This document shows positions 28,947 through 38,040 of a stretch of DNA of 64,000 nucleotides, one piece after another. Source of the stretch: Martinezella lusitana. GTDB taxonomy: Bacteria; Pseudomonadota; Alphaproteobacteria; Rhizobiales; Rhizobiaceae. The notes under the pieces are model-generated. The model was not told where the DNA came from. It did not search any database and saw only the letters and a list, made by a program, of their open reading frames with translations. The translations under genes were made by a program, and so were the position numbers. The stretch covers positions 124,001-188,000 of the forward strand of contig NZ_WUEY01000009.1 in the NCBI RefSeq assembly GCF_010668395.1, given 5' to 3'. Position 1 is the first letter of the stretch, and each line of letters starts with the position of its first letter.

Positions 28947-30455
28947 ATGGCTCAGCAATCGAATGATGTTAATGCCGCGCTCGCGCTTTCTCGATTTGGG
29001 CTAGGCGCAGACCATAACGGCATCGCACCAATCGCCTCGGATCCGCGCGGCGCATTGATGGAGGAGATCACGGAGCGCTTCGTTCCGGTTCCGGTCGGGC
29101 CGCAGCTTCAGTCCACGGCCGATCTTCTGGTTTCTCTGTACGCATTCCAGCAACAGCGCAAAGAGGCGAGGCAACAACAGGCCGCAACCGCCGTCAACGC
29201 CATGCCGCGGGACATGCCGGCACAGGGACCGCGACAGCCATCGGCCCAGCCATCGGACACCATGACAGCTCCGCCGAGCAATGAGGCGATGGTTGTCGCG
29301 GTCGGCAAGGCGGTTGAGAGGGTGGAGAAGCCTTCGATACCCTATCTTCCTCAGGAGATCCTGGTGGCCGAGGTGGAGGCCCGCTTCAACGGCACCATCC
29401 GGCAGCCATTGATCGGCTTTGGCGAGCGGCTCGCCATGTTCTGGGCAAATCATTTTGCGGTTGCCGTGTCGAAGAGCGAGGAGGTTCATATCGCTGCCGG
29501 CGCCTTCGAGCGCGAAGCCATCCGGCCGCATATCTTCGGTCGTTTCGCCGACATGCTGCTCGCCGTCGAGACGCATCCGGCGATGCTCGGCTATCTCGAC
29601 AATCAGCAGTCGATCGGTCCCAATTCGAAAGCCAATGCCAATAAGAAGCGCGGTCTCAACGAGAACCTCGCCCGCGAGACGCTGGAACTGCATACGCTCG
29701 GCGTCAATGGTGGCTACACGCAGGCCGACGTGACGACGCTTGCCGGGATCATCACCGGCTGGACCGTAGCACGCGCCGACGGCAAGCTCGGTGCGTCCGG
29801 CACCTTTGTTTTCAACGCGGGCGCTCATGAACCCGGTGACAAGACGCTGCTCGGCCTGACCTATGCGGACAAGGGCGTCGAACAGGGGCGGGAAGCGTTG
29901 CGGGATCTTGCCCGCCACCCTGCCACCGCGCAACATATCGCCACCAAGCTCGTCCGGCATTTCGTCGCTGACATCCCGCCGCCTGCGCTTGTCCAGACTG
30001 TTGCTGCGACCTTCAGCAAGACGGACGGCGATTTATCGGCTGTCTATCGCGCCCTGGTCAGCTCCGAGGATGCGTGGAACCCGACGCTCTCAAAGGTTCG
30101 CTCGCCCCTGGAATTCATGGCCGCACTTCTACGGGCAAGTGGCGAGACGCCGAAACCGAATGTCATCCTCGGCACCCTGACGGCGATGGGCCAGCCGTTC
30201 TGGGCGCCTGCCGGACCCAACGGCTTTGCCGATACCGCCGATGCCTGGGCCTCCAGCGAGGGTCTCAGCATGCGCATGGATGTCGCCAACATGATCGCGA
30301 ATGCGGTGCCGCCCCAGGTCGATCCGCGTCGTTTCGTCTCCGATTGCCTGGGGCCGCTTCTTTCAAGTGAAACGCTCCAGGCCGTATCGCGTGCCGAGAC
30401 CCGCAAACAAGGGCTGGTGATCGCTTATCTTTCCCCCGAATTCCAAAGGCGCTGA
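28947..30455 (+). CDS. DUF1800 domain protein
   Basis: 502 residues from MAQQSNDVNAALALSRFGLG, the family's typical start. An in-frame ATG at 28920 has AAGGAG too close to it (1 base), whereas AGGA lies 4 bases before 28947. DUF1800 core: RLAMFWANHFAVA, NENLARETLELHTLGVNGGYTQADV, LARHPATAQHIATKLVRHF. A Gln/Pro-rich insert occupies residues ~65-120. No signal peptide is visible. DUF1800 and DUF1501 genes are nearly always adjacent in bacteria, and their role is unknown. Confidence 0.88.
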   Translation: MAQQSNDVNAALALSRFGLGADHNGIAPIASDPRGALMEEITERFVPVPVGPQLQSTADLLVSLYAFQQQRKEARQQQAATAVNAMPRDMPAQGPRQPSAQPSDTMTAPPSNEAMVVAVGKAVERVEKPSIPYLPQEILVAEVEARFNGTIRQPLIGFGERLAMFWANHFAVAVSKSEEVHIAAGAFEREAIRPHIFGRFADMLLAVETHPAMLGYLDNQQSIGPNSKANANKKRGLNENLARETLELHTLGVNGGYTQADVTTLAGIITGWTVARADGKLGASGTFVFNAGAHEPGDKTLLGLTYADKGVEQGREALRDLARHPATAQHIATKLVRHFVADIPPPALVQTVAATFSKTDGDLSAVYRALVSSEDAWNPTLSKVRSPLEFMAALLRASGETPKPNVILGTLTAMGQPFWAPAGPNGFADTADAWASSEGLSMRMDVANMIANAVPPQVDPRRFVSDCLGPLLSSETLQAVSRAETRKQGLVIAYLSPEFQRR

Positions 30456-30457
30456 CC

Positions 30458-31678
30458 ATGACCTGTGAACTCATGACACCCACCCGTCGTGCCGTGCTGG
30501 GCGCTTCAGGCGCCCTGTTTGCCTGGGCCTTCATCCCGCGCTTTGCCCATGCCGCCGGTGGACGCGATCCGCGCTTCATCACCATCATCCTGCGCGGCGC
30601 GCTCGATGGTTTGACGGCGGTGCCCCCCGTTGGCGACCCCGATTATCAGATGCTGCGGCAGTCGATCGCCATGACCACAAGCGGCCCTAACGCCGCGCTG
30701 ACGCTCGACAGCTTCTTTGCGCTCCATCCGTCGATGCCGAACTTTAACCGGCTTTATCGCGCAGGTCAGGCGGCAGTCGTGCATGCCAGCGCAACGCCTT
30801 ATCGCGACCGGTCGCATTTCGACGGTCAGGACGTGCTGGAATCCGGCTATGAGACGCCAGGCCGTGTCGAGTCCGGCTGGCTGAACCGAATGCTGGAGGG
30901 GCTGCCCAAGGGCGACAAGGTTTCGCCCGCCGCATCGCAGATTCGCGGCTTGTCCGTTGGCGCAAATGCACCGCTCGTCATTCGCGGCAAGGCGCCGGTT
31001 CTGGGCTGGTCGCCATCCAACCTGCAGCCGGTCAGCGACGATCTGCCACCGCGCCTCATGGATCTCTACAATCACACCGACCCGCTGTTTGCGAAAATTC
31101 TTGCCGAGGGTATTTCGACCGGCAAGATCGCCGCCGGTCTCGACGTCAAGGCGCGGGGCGGCCCGGGCGATCCGACCGGCATGGAGCAGATGGCCAGAGG
31201 TGCGGCCCGTCTGCTGGCGCAGGACGATGGTCCCCGTGTCGCGGCACTTGCCTTCGAGGGATGGGACACCCATGCCGGCGAGGTGGATCGGCTCAACAAA
31301 CTGCTTGTGGGTCTCGACAATTCGTTCGCTGCGTTCCAGCAGGAGCTCGGTTCCGCCTGGAAGGATACCGCGATCCTCGTTGCGACCGAATTCGGCCGCA
31401 CGGCTCAGGTCAACGGTACGCAAGGCACGGACCACGGCACAGGAACGACTGCCTTTCTTGCCGGTGGCGCGATCAGGGGCGGCCGGGTGATTGCCGATTG
31501 GCCCGGTCTGAAACCGGCGCAATTGCGCGACGGCCGTGATCTTGCCGCCACCACAGACCTGCGCGCCGTCGTCAAGGGCATCGCGGTCGATCTGCTCGGC
31601 GCATCTTCCGTGGTCTTGGCGCGCGATGTCTTCCCCGGATCCGATCATGTCATGCCGATGAAAGGGCTGATCGTCTGA
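30458..31678 (+). CDS. DUF1501 domain protein with Tat signal
   Basis: 406 residues. The N-terminus has a twin-arginine signal (TPTRRAVLGASGALFAWAF...AHA), so export in folded form is expected. The body shows sulfatase/alkaline-phosphatase-superfamily-like features: RGALDGLTAVPP, YRDRSHFDGQDVLESG, FEGWDTHAG, VATEFGRTAQVNG, GTDHGTGTTAFLAGG. Asp/His residues in these would bind metal in that superfamily. It starts 2 bases after the DUF1800 stop, so it is coupled. Together they form the structural end of the sigma-factor operon. Confidence 0.88.
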   Translation: MTCELMTPTRRAVLGASGALFAWAFIPRFAHAAGGRDPRFITIILRGALDGLTAVPPVGDPDYQMLRQSIAMTTSGPNAALTLDSFFALHPSMPNFNRLYRAGQAAVVHASATPYRDRSHFDGQDVLESGYETPGRVESGWLNRMLEGLPKGDKVSPAASQIRGLSVGANAPLVIRGKAPVLGWSPSNLQPVSDDLPPRLMDLYNHTDPLFAKILAEGISTGKIAAGLDVKARGGPGDPTGMEQMARGAARLLAQDDGPRVAALAFEGWDTHAGEVDRLNKLLVGLDNSFAAFQQELGSAWKDTAILVATEFGRTAQVNGTQGTDHGTGTTAFLAGGAIRGGRVIADWPGLKPAQLRDGRDLAATTDLRAVVKGIAVDLLGASSVVLARDVFPGSDHVMPMKGLIV

Positions 31679-31697
31679 CCAGCTCCGATGCTTGACG

Positions 31698-32594
31698 TCA
31701 GGGCCAGTCGGCATAGCCTGATGACAAGGTGCTTTCGGCAACCTCGCTCTTGCGGGCGACGTTGCGATAGGCGGCCGGCGAAAAGCCGGTTTTCCTCTTG
31801 AAGAAGTGGCTGAAATAGGTGGGGTCGCGAAAGCCGAGCCCGTCCGAAATTTCCTGCACCGTACGGGCCGAGCGCTCCAATCGCAATTTTGCCTCCTGCA
31901 CCACCCGTTCGTGCAGCAATTGCACTGGCGAGCGGCCAAGCGCGTTCCGGCAGATGGCATGCAGCCGGTCGGTGGTTACGCCGAGCTCGCGCGCATAGTC
32001 CGTCATCGGCCGATGCTGCCGGAACCAGGCTTCCACAAGCTGGCGATATCTCTGCAGGATCGATGCATTGCCGCCGCGTCCGCGCTGCTCTGAGGTCTCT
32101 GCGCCGCCGGCGCGCCAAAGCGCCATCAGGATCAGTCGCATATAGGCTGTAATCGCCATCCAGGAGGCCCGCGATGGATCGTCCAGTTCGCGAACGAAGC
32201 CGGCTGTGAGCGGCTGTATCTCGTTAACGGCATCGATATTCGGTTCGGCCATGAACCAGGCCTGCTCGCCGAATATCCTGAGCGCGTAGGATTCCGCCCG
32301 GTCGCCGATGGCATCGACCATGATCTGCGGCGAGGCGCCGACAAGGAAGCCGGCAGCCCCTGCCGCCATATGCAGCGCGCATCGCGATTGCGGCGGGAGG
32401 TAGGCGAGGGTCGGTCCCTGTAGGCTTCTCTCTTCCTCTGTATCCAGAACGAATGTCGCTTTACCCGCCTTCAACAGGAAGAGGTGATGAAACTGGGCGT
32501 AGAGACCTTTCTGAAAACGAATGGTGCGATGCGTCAGCGACGGCTCGCGCCATTCCCCACGAGCGTGAAGATGGATGCCGCTATCCGAAACCAA
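31698..32594 (-). CDS. AraC-family transcriptional regulator, TTG start
   Basis: 298 residues. N-terminal cupin-like effector domain (LLKAGKATFVLDTEEERSLQ, AYLPPQSRCALHM), then a C-terminal double HTH (LGVTTDRLHAICRNALGRSP, ISDGLGFRDPTYFSHFFKRK). The only sensible start is a TTG preceded by AAGGAGGG with 5-base spacing. The layout matches HpaA/PobR-type regulators of aromatic catabolism. It is divergent from the aldehyde dehydrogenase/ABC importer cluster, which it probably controls. Confidence 0.9.
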   Translation of the reverse strand: MVSDSGIHLHARGEWREPSLTHRTIRFQKGLYAQFHHLFLLKAGKATFVLDTEEERSLQGPTLAYLPPQSRCALHMAAGAAGFLVGASPQIMVDAIGDRAESYALRIFGEQAWFMAEPNIDAVNEIQPLTAGFVRELDDPSRASWMAITAYMRLILMALWRAGGAETSEQRGRGGNASILQRYRQLVEAWFRQHRPMTDYARELGVTTDRLHAICRNALGRSPVQLLHERVVQEAKLRLERSARTVQEISDGLGFRDPTYFSHFFKRKTGFSPAAYRNVARKSEVAESTLSSGYADWP

Positions 32595-32838
32595 TCCACC
32601 CTCCTTTGCATGACGTGACCGGAGCGTGACATGATTGCCAGATATTTACAATATTAACCCAGAAAATCACATTCAAAGCCCGCTCCAACCGCGTAATCTC
32701 CTCTCATGGGCCTTTGGGAGGAGGTTTTCACACGGAACATATGCTTGGCGAGGCTGCATCCCGGCCGCGTCGATCCGTGCGCGCCTTTCCCCATTCAGAT
32801 CGTTGCAGGCTTGACCTGCCGGAGAGCGGATAATCGCC

Positions 32839-34290
32839 ATGTTCGTCGCGAAACTGCTGATCAATGACGAAGCACTTGATGCGTCGGATGCATCGACATT
32901 CGAATGCATCGATCCCGCGACCGGCGATGTTGCAACCGTCGCGCCCGCGGCTTCCCTGGCCGATGCGGCATATGCCGCCAACGCGGCCGCCGCGGCATTT
33001 CCCATCTGGTCCGACATTGGGCCCAGCGAGCGACGGGCGCTTTTGAACAAGGCGGCCGATATTCTGACAGCCCGCACGGCCGAATTCGTCGAGACGATGG
33101 TTGGCGAAACCGGGGCGACCGCGCTCTGGGCCAGGATCAATTGTGGTCTTGCGGCAGATATCCTGCGGGAAGCAGGTGCCATGACGACGCAGGTTGCCGG
33201 CGAGATCATACCGTCCGGCGAGGCCGGACGCCTCGCCATGGCCGTTCGGCAGCCCGCCGGCGTCTGCCTGGGGATCGCGCCGTGGAATGCGCCGATCATC
33301 CTTGGCGTGCGCTCCATCGCCATGCCGCTTGCCTGCGGCAATACGGTCATTCTCAAGGCCTCCGAGCTTTGTCCCAAGACCCACTGCCTGATCGGCGATG
33401 TCATGCGGGAGGCGGGATTTCCGCCCGGGGTCGTCAACGTCGTCACCAATGCGCCGAAGGATGCCGCCGCCATCGTGGAGGCGCTGATTGCGCATCCGGC
33501 GGTACGCCGGATCAATTTTACCGGCTCGACCCGCGTCGGGCGGCTGATCGCCGAAGCGTCCGCGCGCCATCTCAAGCGTTGCCTTCTCGAGCTCGGCGGC
33601 AAGGCACCGTTCATCGTACTCGCCGATGCGGATATTGACGAGGCGGTGCGGGCTGCCGCTTTCGGCGCCTTCATGAACCAGGGCCAGATCTGCATGTCGA
33701 CGGAGCGGATCATCCTCATGGGGGCGGTCGCCGATGAATTCGTCGAGAAATTCAAGGCGAAAGCCCAGACGCTGATTGCCGGCAATCCACGCGACGGGAA
33801 CACGCCGCTCGGAACGATGATTACGGCCGAAGCCGCAAGGCGCGTTCGCATGCTGGTCGAGGATGCCTCGCAGAAGGGCGCGCTCGTCGTTTGCGGCGGC
33901 CAGGCGCGCGGCACGCTGATCGACGCAACGATCATCGATCACGTCACGCCGGCCATGCGGATCTACCGCGAGGAGAGCTTCGGGCCGCTCGCGGCGATCA
34001 TTCGCGTCGACAGCATCGACGAAGCGGTGACCGTCGCCAACGATAACGAATACGGCCTGTCGTCAGCCATTTTCAGCCGCGACATCAATCAGGCGCTCTC
34101 GGTGGCACGGCGCATCGAGACGGGCATCTGTCACATCAATGAAGCGACCGTTGCGGACGAACCGCAGATGCCTTTTGGCGGTGTCAAATCGAGCGGCTAC
34201 GGCCGGTTCGGCGGCAAGGCGGCGATCGATGAGTTCACGGAGCTGCGCTGGGTCACGCTTGCCTCGGGCAGGCGCGACTATCCGATCTGA
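32839..34290 (+). CDS. NAD-dependent aldehyde dehydrogenase (vanillin/salicylaldehyde DH-like)
   Basis: 483-residue ALDH. Cofactor motif APWNAPIILG, general-base motif LELGGKAPFIV, catalytic Cys in NQGQICMSTERI, C-terminal EPQMPFGGVKSSGYGRFGG. The NQGQICMSTERI variant is typical of vanillin, benzaldehyde and salicylaldehyde dehydrogenases. It is a close paralogue of the ALDH at 39908, with matching motifs throughout. First gene of a likely operon facing the AraC gene, although about 60 bp separates it from the binding-protein gene. Confidence 0.92.
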   Translation: MFVAKLLINDEALDASDASTFECIDPATGDVATVAPAASLADAAYAANAAAAAFPIWSDIGPSERRALLNKAADILTARTAEFVETMVGETGATALWARINCGLAADILREAGAMTTQVAGEIIPSGEAGRLAMAVRQPAGVCLGIAPWNAPIILGVRSIAMPLACGNTVILKASELCPKTHCLIGDVMREAGFPPGVVNVVTNAPKDAAAIVEALIAHPAVRRINFTGSTRVGRLIAEASARHLKRCLLELGGKAPFIVLADADIDEAVRAAAFGAFMNQGQICMSTERIILMGAVADEFVEKFKAKAQTLIAGNPRDGNTPLGTMITAEAARRVRMLVEDASQKGALVVCGGQARGTLIDATIIDHVTPAMRIYREESFGPLAAIIRVDSIDEAVTVANDNEYGLSSAIFSRDINQALSVARRIETGICHINEATVADEPQMPFGGVKSSGYGRFGGKAAIDEFTELRWVTLASGRRDYPI

Positions 34291-34351
34291 GCCGCGATGG
34301 ATCATGAGAGACACGGGGTAAGAGGACTCCGAGGAAGAGGGAGGAAATCGC

Positions 34352-35662
34352 ATGACTGGTTTCAAAGAGCAGATTTTGAGCGCGGGATTGACGCGGCGTG
34401 ACTTCATGACCGTGGCTGCGGCCGGCACGACCGCATTGACCTTGGGCGGGCGTGCAGCCTTTGCTGCCGACGACACGCTGAAGGTCGGCTTCATCAGCCC
34501 GCGCACAGGACCGCTCGGCGGCTTCGGCGAGACCGACGGCTATGTTCTCGATCTTGCGCGAAAGGCATTGGCGGGCGGACTCCAGGCTGGTGGCAAGACC
34601 TGGAAGGTCGAGATCCTCGACCGTGACACACAGTCCGACCCGTCGCGAGCCGGCCAATTGGCAAAGGATCTGATCAACAATCAGGCCATTGATCTGATGC
34701 TGGTGGTGTCGACGCCGGAAACGATCAACCCGGTTGCCGACGCGTGCGAGGCGGCAGGCGTGCCCTGCCTGTCGACGGTCATGCCGTGGGAAGCCTGGTA
34801 TTTCGGCCGCGGCGCGAAACCGGGTGCGCCATCTCCGTTCAAATGGACCTATCACTTCGGTTTCGGCGTCGGCGAATTCCTGAAGACATACATCTCGCAA
34901 TGGAACCTGATCGAGACCAACAAGAAGGTCGGGGTCATGTATCCGAACGATGCCGATGGCAACGCGATCCGCGCCAATCTGGCGCCGGCGCTTGCCAAGG
35001 CCGGCTTCACCATCGTCGATCCAGGCGCTTACGAGACGGGGACGACGGATTTCTCCTCTCAGATTGCGCTCTTCCGGCAGGAAGGCGTCGAGATCTTCAA
35101 CAGCTTCCCGATCCCGCCCGACTTTGCGGCCTTCTGGCGACAGGCCGCACAGCAGGGCCTCATCCAGCAGATCAAGATCTGCCAGGTCGCCAAGACCGGG
35201 CTCTTCCCTTCCGACATCGAGGCGCTTGGCGATCTCGGTGTGAATATCGCCAGCGCTGCCTATTGGCACAAGGCCTTTCCCTACAAGTCGGCGCTGACAG
35301 GCGTATCCGGGCCCGAGCTTGCCGATGGCTATGAGGCGGCGAGCGGCAAGCAATGGACGCAACAGCTTGGCGCGAGCCTTTCGCTTCTCGACGCCGGCTT
35401 CGACGCGCTGAAGGCAGCGTCCGACGTCAAGAGCAAGGAGGCTGTCGCCAAGGCGCTGAGCACGCTGAAGACCACGACGATTGCCGGCAAGGTGGATTTC
35501 ACCGCAGGCCCCGTCGCCAATGTCTCTCCCGGCCCGATCATCGGTACGCAATGGGTCAAGGCACCTTCCGGCTCGAAATTCGCGCTCGACTATGTCGTGA
35601 CGGAAAACGCCACCGATCCGAACGTGCCTGTGGGGACCAAACTCATCGCTTACAACGGGTAA
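34352..35662 (+). CDS. ABC transporter substrate-binding protein, branched-chain type
   Basis: 436-residue periplasmic binding protein of the LivJ class (family 6). A Tat-like leader (LTRRDFMTVAAAGTTALTLGG...AFA) is followed by mature KVGFISPRTGPLGGFGETDG and EILDRDTQSDPSRAGQLAKD. Such proteins in aromatic clusters bind benzoate-type compounds rather than leucine. Strong RBS (GAGGGAGGAAA) before the ATG. It is followed closely by ATPase genes and then permeases. Confidence 0.92.
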   Translation: MTGFKEQILSAGLTRRDFMTVAAAGTTALTLGGRAAFAADDTLKVGFISPRTGPLGGFGETDGYVLDLARKALAGGLQAGGKTWKVEILDRDTQSDPSRAGQLAKDLINNQAIDLMLVVSTPETINPVADACEAAGVPCLSTVMPWEAWYFGRGAKPGAPSPFKWTYHFGFGVGEFLKTYISQWNLIETNKKVGVMYPNDADGNAIRANLAPALAKAGFTIVDPGAYETGTTDFSSQIALFRQEGVEIFNSFPIPPDFAAFWRQAAQQGLIQQIKICQVAKTGLFPSDIEALGDLGVNIASAAYWHKAFPYKSALTGVSGPELADGYEAASGKQWTQQLGASLSLLDAGFDALKAASDVKSKEAVAKALSTLKTTTIAGKVDFTAGPVANVSPGPIIGTQWVKAPSGSKFALDYVVTENATDPNVPVGTKLIAYNG

Positions 35663-35669
35663 GGCTATC

Positions 35670-36422
35670 GTGCAGCGGCAAGAACGACAGAGGCAAGGGC
35701 AGGATTTCCTGTCGGCAAGAGGCATCCACAAGCGCTTCGGGGCGCTTGTGGTTCTCGAAAACATCGACTTTTCCATGGGAGGCGGCGAGGCGGTCGGCAT
35801 CGTCGGCCCGAACGGAGCGGGCAAGACGACATTGCTGGGCGCTCTGGCGGGAGCCTTTCCGTTGAACGCCGGAACGATCGCCTTCGACGGACGGAACGTA
35901 ACCGCCCTGGCGGCGGCAGATCGCTGCCGGTCTGGACTTGTCAGGACGCATCAGATTCCAAAACCTTTCGGCGGAATGACGACATTCGAGAATGTCCTTG
36001 TCGCCGCCTCACAGGGTAAGGCATCAAGCTGCGATGAGGTCTATGGGCGCGTCGTCGATTCCTTGCGGCTTTGCGGCATGCTGGGTGTTGCCAATCGCCG
36101 CGCCGACACGCTCGGCCTGCTCGATCGCAAGCGTCTGGAACTGGCGCGTGCGCTTGCGACCAGCCCCCGGCTGCTGCTTCTCGACGAAATCGGCGGCGGA
36201 TTGACGGACGGTGAGGCAAGTGAACTCGTCGGCATCATTCTCGAGCTCAGGCAACGCGGCATCGGCATCGTCTGGATCGAGCATATCGTCCATGTCCTGC
36301 TGCAGGTCGTCGAACGGCTGGTCTGCATGGATGCCGGCAGGATCATCGCCGATGGTGATCCGAAGGCCGTCATGAGCGATGGCGAAGTTGTGCGTGCCTA
36401 TCTTGGAGGAACGCCGGCATGA
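35670..36422 (+). CDS. ABC transporter ATP-binding protein, LivG type
   Basis: 250 residues from a GTG start. Walker A GPNGAGKTT, Q-loop VRTHQIPKPFGGMTTFENV, Walker B LLLLDEIGGGL, switch His in WIEHIVHVLLQ. The ABC signature is unusual: TLGLLDRKRLELARALA replaces LSGGQ, a form seen in some LivG proteins. The stop overlaps the LivF-type ATG by 4 bases. Confidence 0.92.
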   Translation: MQRQERQRQGQDFLSARGIHKRFGALVVLENIDFSMGGGEAVGIVGPNGAGKTTLLGALAGAFPLNAGTIAFDGRNVTALAAADRCRSGLVRTHQIPKPFGGMTTFENVLVAASQGKASSCDEVYGRVVDSLRLCGMLGVANRRADTLGLLDRKRLELARALATSPRLLLLDEIGGGLTDGEASELVGIILELRQRGIGIVWIEHIVHVLLQVVERLVCMDAGRIIADGDPKAVMSDGEVVRAYLGGTPA

Positions 36423-37147
36423 GCATTCTTTCCGTTCGCAATCTCGATGTCCGTCACGGGCTGCTGCCGGCGGTGCGCGGCGTCAGTTTCGATCTCGCCA
36501 AGGGGCAGGTGCTTGCGCTTGTTGGCGCCAATGGCGCCGGCAAGACGACGCTGCTGCGCTCGATCGCCGGCGCGCATTTGCCGGCATCCGGTCAGATCCT
36601 GCTCGATGGCGAAGATGTCACGGCCGTTCCCTCGCATAAGCGGATCGCCCGAGGCATTGCGCTGGTGCCGGAGGGACGGCGGTTGTTTTCGCAGATGTCC
36701 GTGGAGGAAAATCTGTTGCTCGGCAAAAGCGCCGGCCGCAAGGGCGAATGGACGATCGAGCGGATTTTCGACGCCTTTCCGAATTTGAAGCCGCGCCGGC
36801 ACGCCAAGACTGGCCATCTGTCTGGCGGCGAGCAACAGGCCACCGCAATCGGCCGGGCGCTGATGAGCAATCCGGACGTTCTTCTCATCGATGAGGTGTC
36901 GCTCGGCCTCTCGCCGCTTGTGGTCGACCGGGTCTACCAGCAACTGCAGGGCCTCCTGTCATCGGGCACGACCGTCGTGCTTGTGGAACAGGATCTGGCG
37001 CGTGCCATGACCGTCGCGAGCCGCGTCATCTGCATGCTCGAGGGAAGGATCGTACTCGACAGGCCGGCAAGCGGGGTGACACGCGCGGAGGTGACCCAGG
37101 CCTATTTCGGCCTGCACCGGGCGACAGCCGAAAGGAGCGTCTCGTGA
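36419..37147 (+). CDS. ABC transporter ATP-binding protein, LivF type
   Basis: 242 residues. Walker A GANGAGKTTLLRSI, LSGGEQQATAIGRALMS signature and LLIDEVSLGLSP Walker B. MALVPEGRRLFSQMSVEENLLLG-type Q-loop segment is the LivF hallmark. Partner of the preceding LivG-type ATPase. ATGA overlaps on both sides show tight coupling. Confidence 0.94.
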   Translation: MSILSVRNLDVRHGLLPAVRGVSFDLAKGQVLALVGANGAGKTTLLRSIAGAHLPASGQILLDGEDVTAVPSHKRIARGIALVPEGRRLFSQMSVEENLLLGKSAGRKGEWTIERIFDAFPNLKPRRHAKTGHLSGGEQQATAIGRALMSNPDVLLIDEVSLGLSPLVVDRVYQQLQGLLSSGTTVVLVEQDLARAMTVASRVICMLEGRIVLDRPASGVTRAEVTQAYFGLHRATAERSVS

Positions 37148-38040
37148 TCAATACCCTCATTCAAGGCATCCTGCTCGGCGGCTATTATGCGGTCATTGCC
37201 TGCGGCCTGTCCTTCATGTTCTCGGTCATGCGCGTCATCAACCTCGCGCATGGCAGCCTTGCGGTCGTTGCCGCCTATGGCCTCTGGTTGCTGGCATCGA
37301 AACTCGGCATCCCACCCTTTGCCGGCCTGCTGATCGTCCTGCCGGTCATGGCCGCACTTGGCTGGCTTCTGCAGCGCTTCGTTCTGGAGCGCAGCGCCCG
37401 GGGAGGGACGCTGCTGCCGATTCTGACGACCTTTGGCCTGTCGATCGTCATCGACAACCTGCTGTTCGAGCAATTCGGGGCGGATACGCGTTCGCTTGCT
37501 CCCTTCATCGGCAATCTATCCTATGCCTCCTGGCAACTGCCAGGGCACGTTTTCGTCGGCAAGCTGGCCGTCCTTATGATGGTGGCGGCGATCGTCATCA
37601 TCGGCGCCCTGCAGTTCTTCCTCAGCCGCTTTGCAATGGGCCGTTCCATCCGTGCCACGGCGGAGGACCCTGATACGGCCGGCCTCGTCGGCATCGATGC
37701 GCGCCGCGTCAACGCCATTGCGACTGCCATCACCATGGTCACGGTCGGCATCGCCGGCGCGTTCCTTGCCATGCGGGCGACTTTCAATCCCTATTCGGGC
37801 GGCCCGCAGCTGCTATTTGCCTTCGAGGCGGCGGTCATCGGCGGCGCCGGCTCGCTCTGGGGAACGCTGCTTGGCGGCATCGTGCTCGGGCTGGCGCAAT
37901 CGATCGGCGCTCAAGTCCATCCGCAGGGCTTCCTGATCGGCGGCCATATCGCCTTCCTTCTCGTTCTTTTCGTTCGGTTACACCAGTTTGGCCTTCCCGG
38001 ACTTGGCAAAATCCGCACGCTTCTTCGGAGCCCGTCATGA
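37144..38040 (+). CDS. ABC transporter permease, LivH type
   Basis: 298-residue inner-membrane permease with about eight hydrophobic helices. Starts INTLIQGILLGGYYAVIACG, followed by FMFSVMRVINLAHGSL (LivH signature). The EAA-like loop is near AEDPDTAGLVGIDARRVNAI. C-terminal VIGGAGSLWGTLLGGIVLGL is conserved. Overlaps its neighbours by 4 bases on each side. Confidence 0.94.
   Translation: MINTLIQGILLGGYYAVIACGLSFMFSVMRVINLAHGSLAVVAAYGLWLLASKLGIPPFAGLLIVLPVMAALGWLLQRFVLERSARGGTLLPILTTFGLSIVIDNLLFEQFGADTRSLAPFIGNLSYASWQLPGHVFVGKLAVLMMVAAIVIIGALQFFLSRFAMGRSIRATAEDPDTAGLVGIDARRVNAIATAITMVTVGIAGAFLAMRATFNPYSGGPQLLFAFEAAVIGGAGSLWGTLLGGIVLGLAQSIGAQVHPQGFLIGGHIAFLLVLFVRLHQFGLPGLGKIRTLLRSPS

Noticed and set aside
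30506..31960. 484-codon minus-strand frame across the DUF1501 gene
   Set aside because: Shadow of the DUF1501 gene and part of the AraC gene. No domain and Arg/Gly-rich composition.
32673..33935. Two overlapping minus-strand frames of more than 400 codons
   Set aside because: Antisense to the aldehyde dehydrogenase at 32839, no family resemblance.
34253..35824. 523-codon minus-strand frame
   Set aside because: Antisense to the periplasmic binding-protein gene, which has clear family motifs and RBS.
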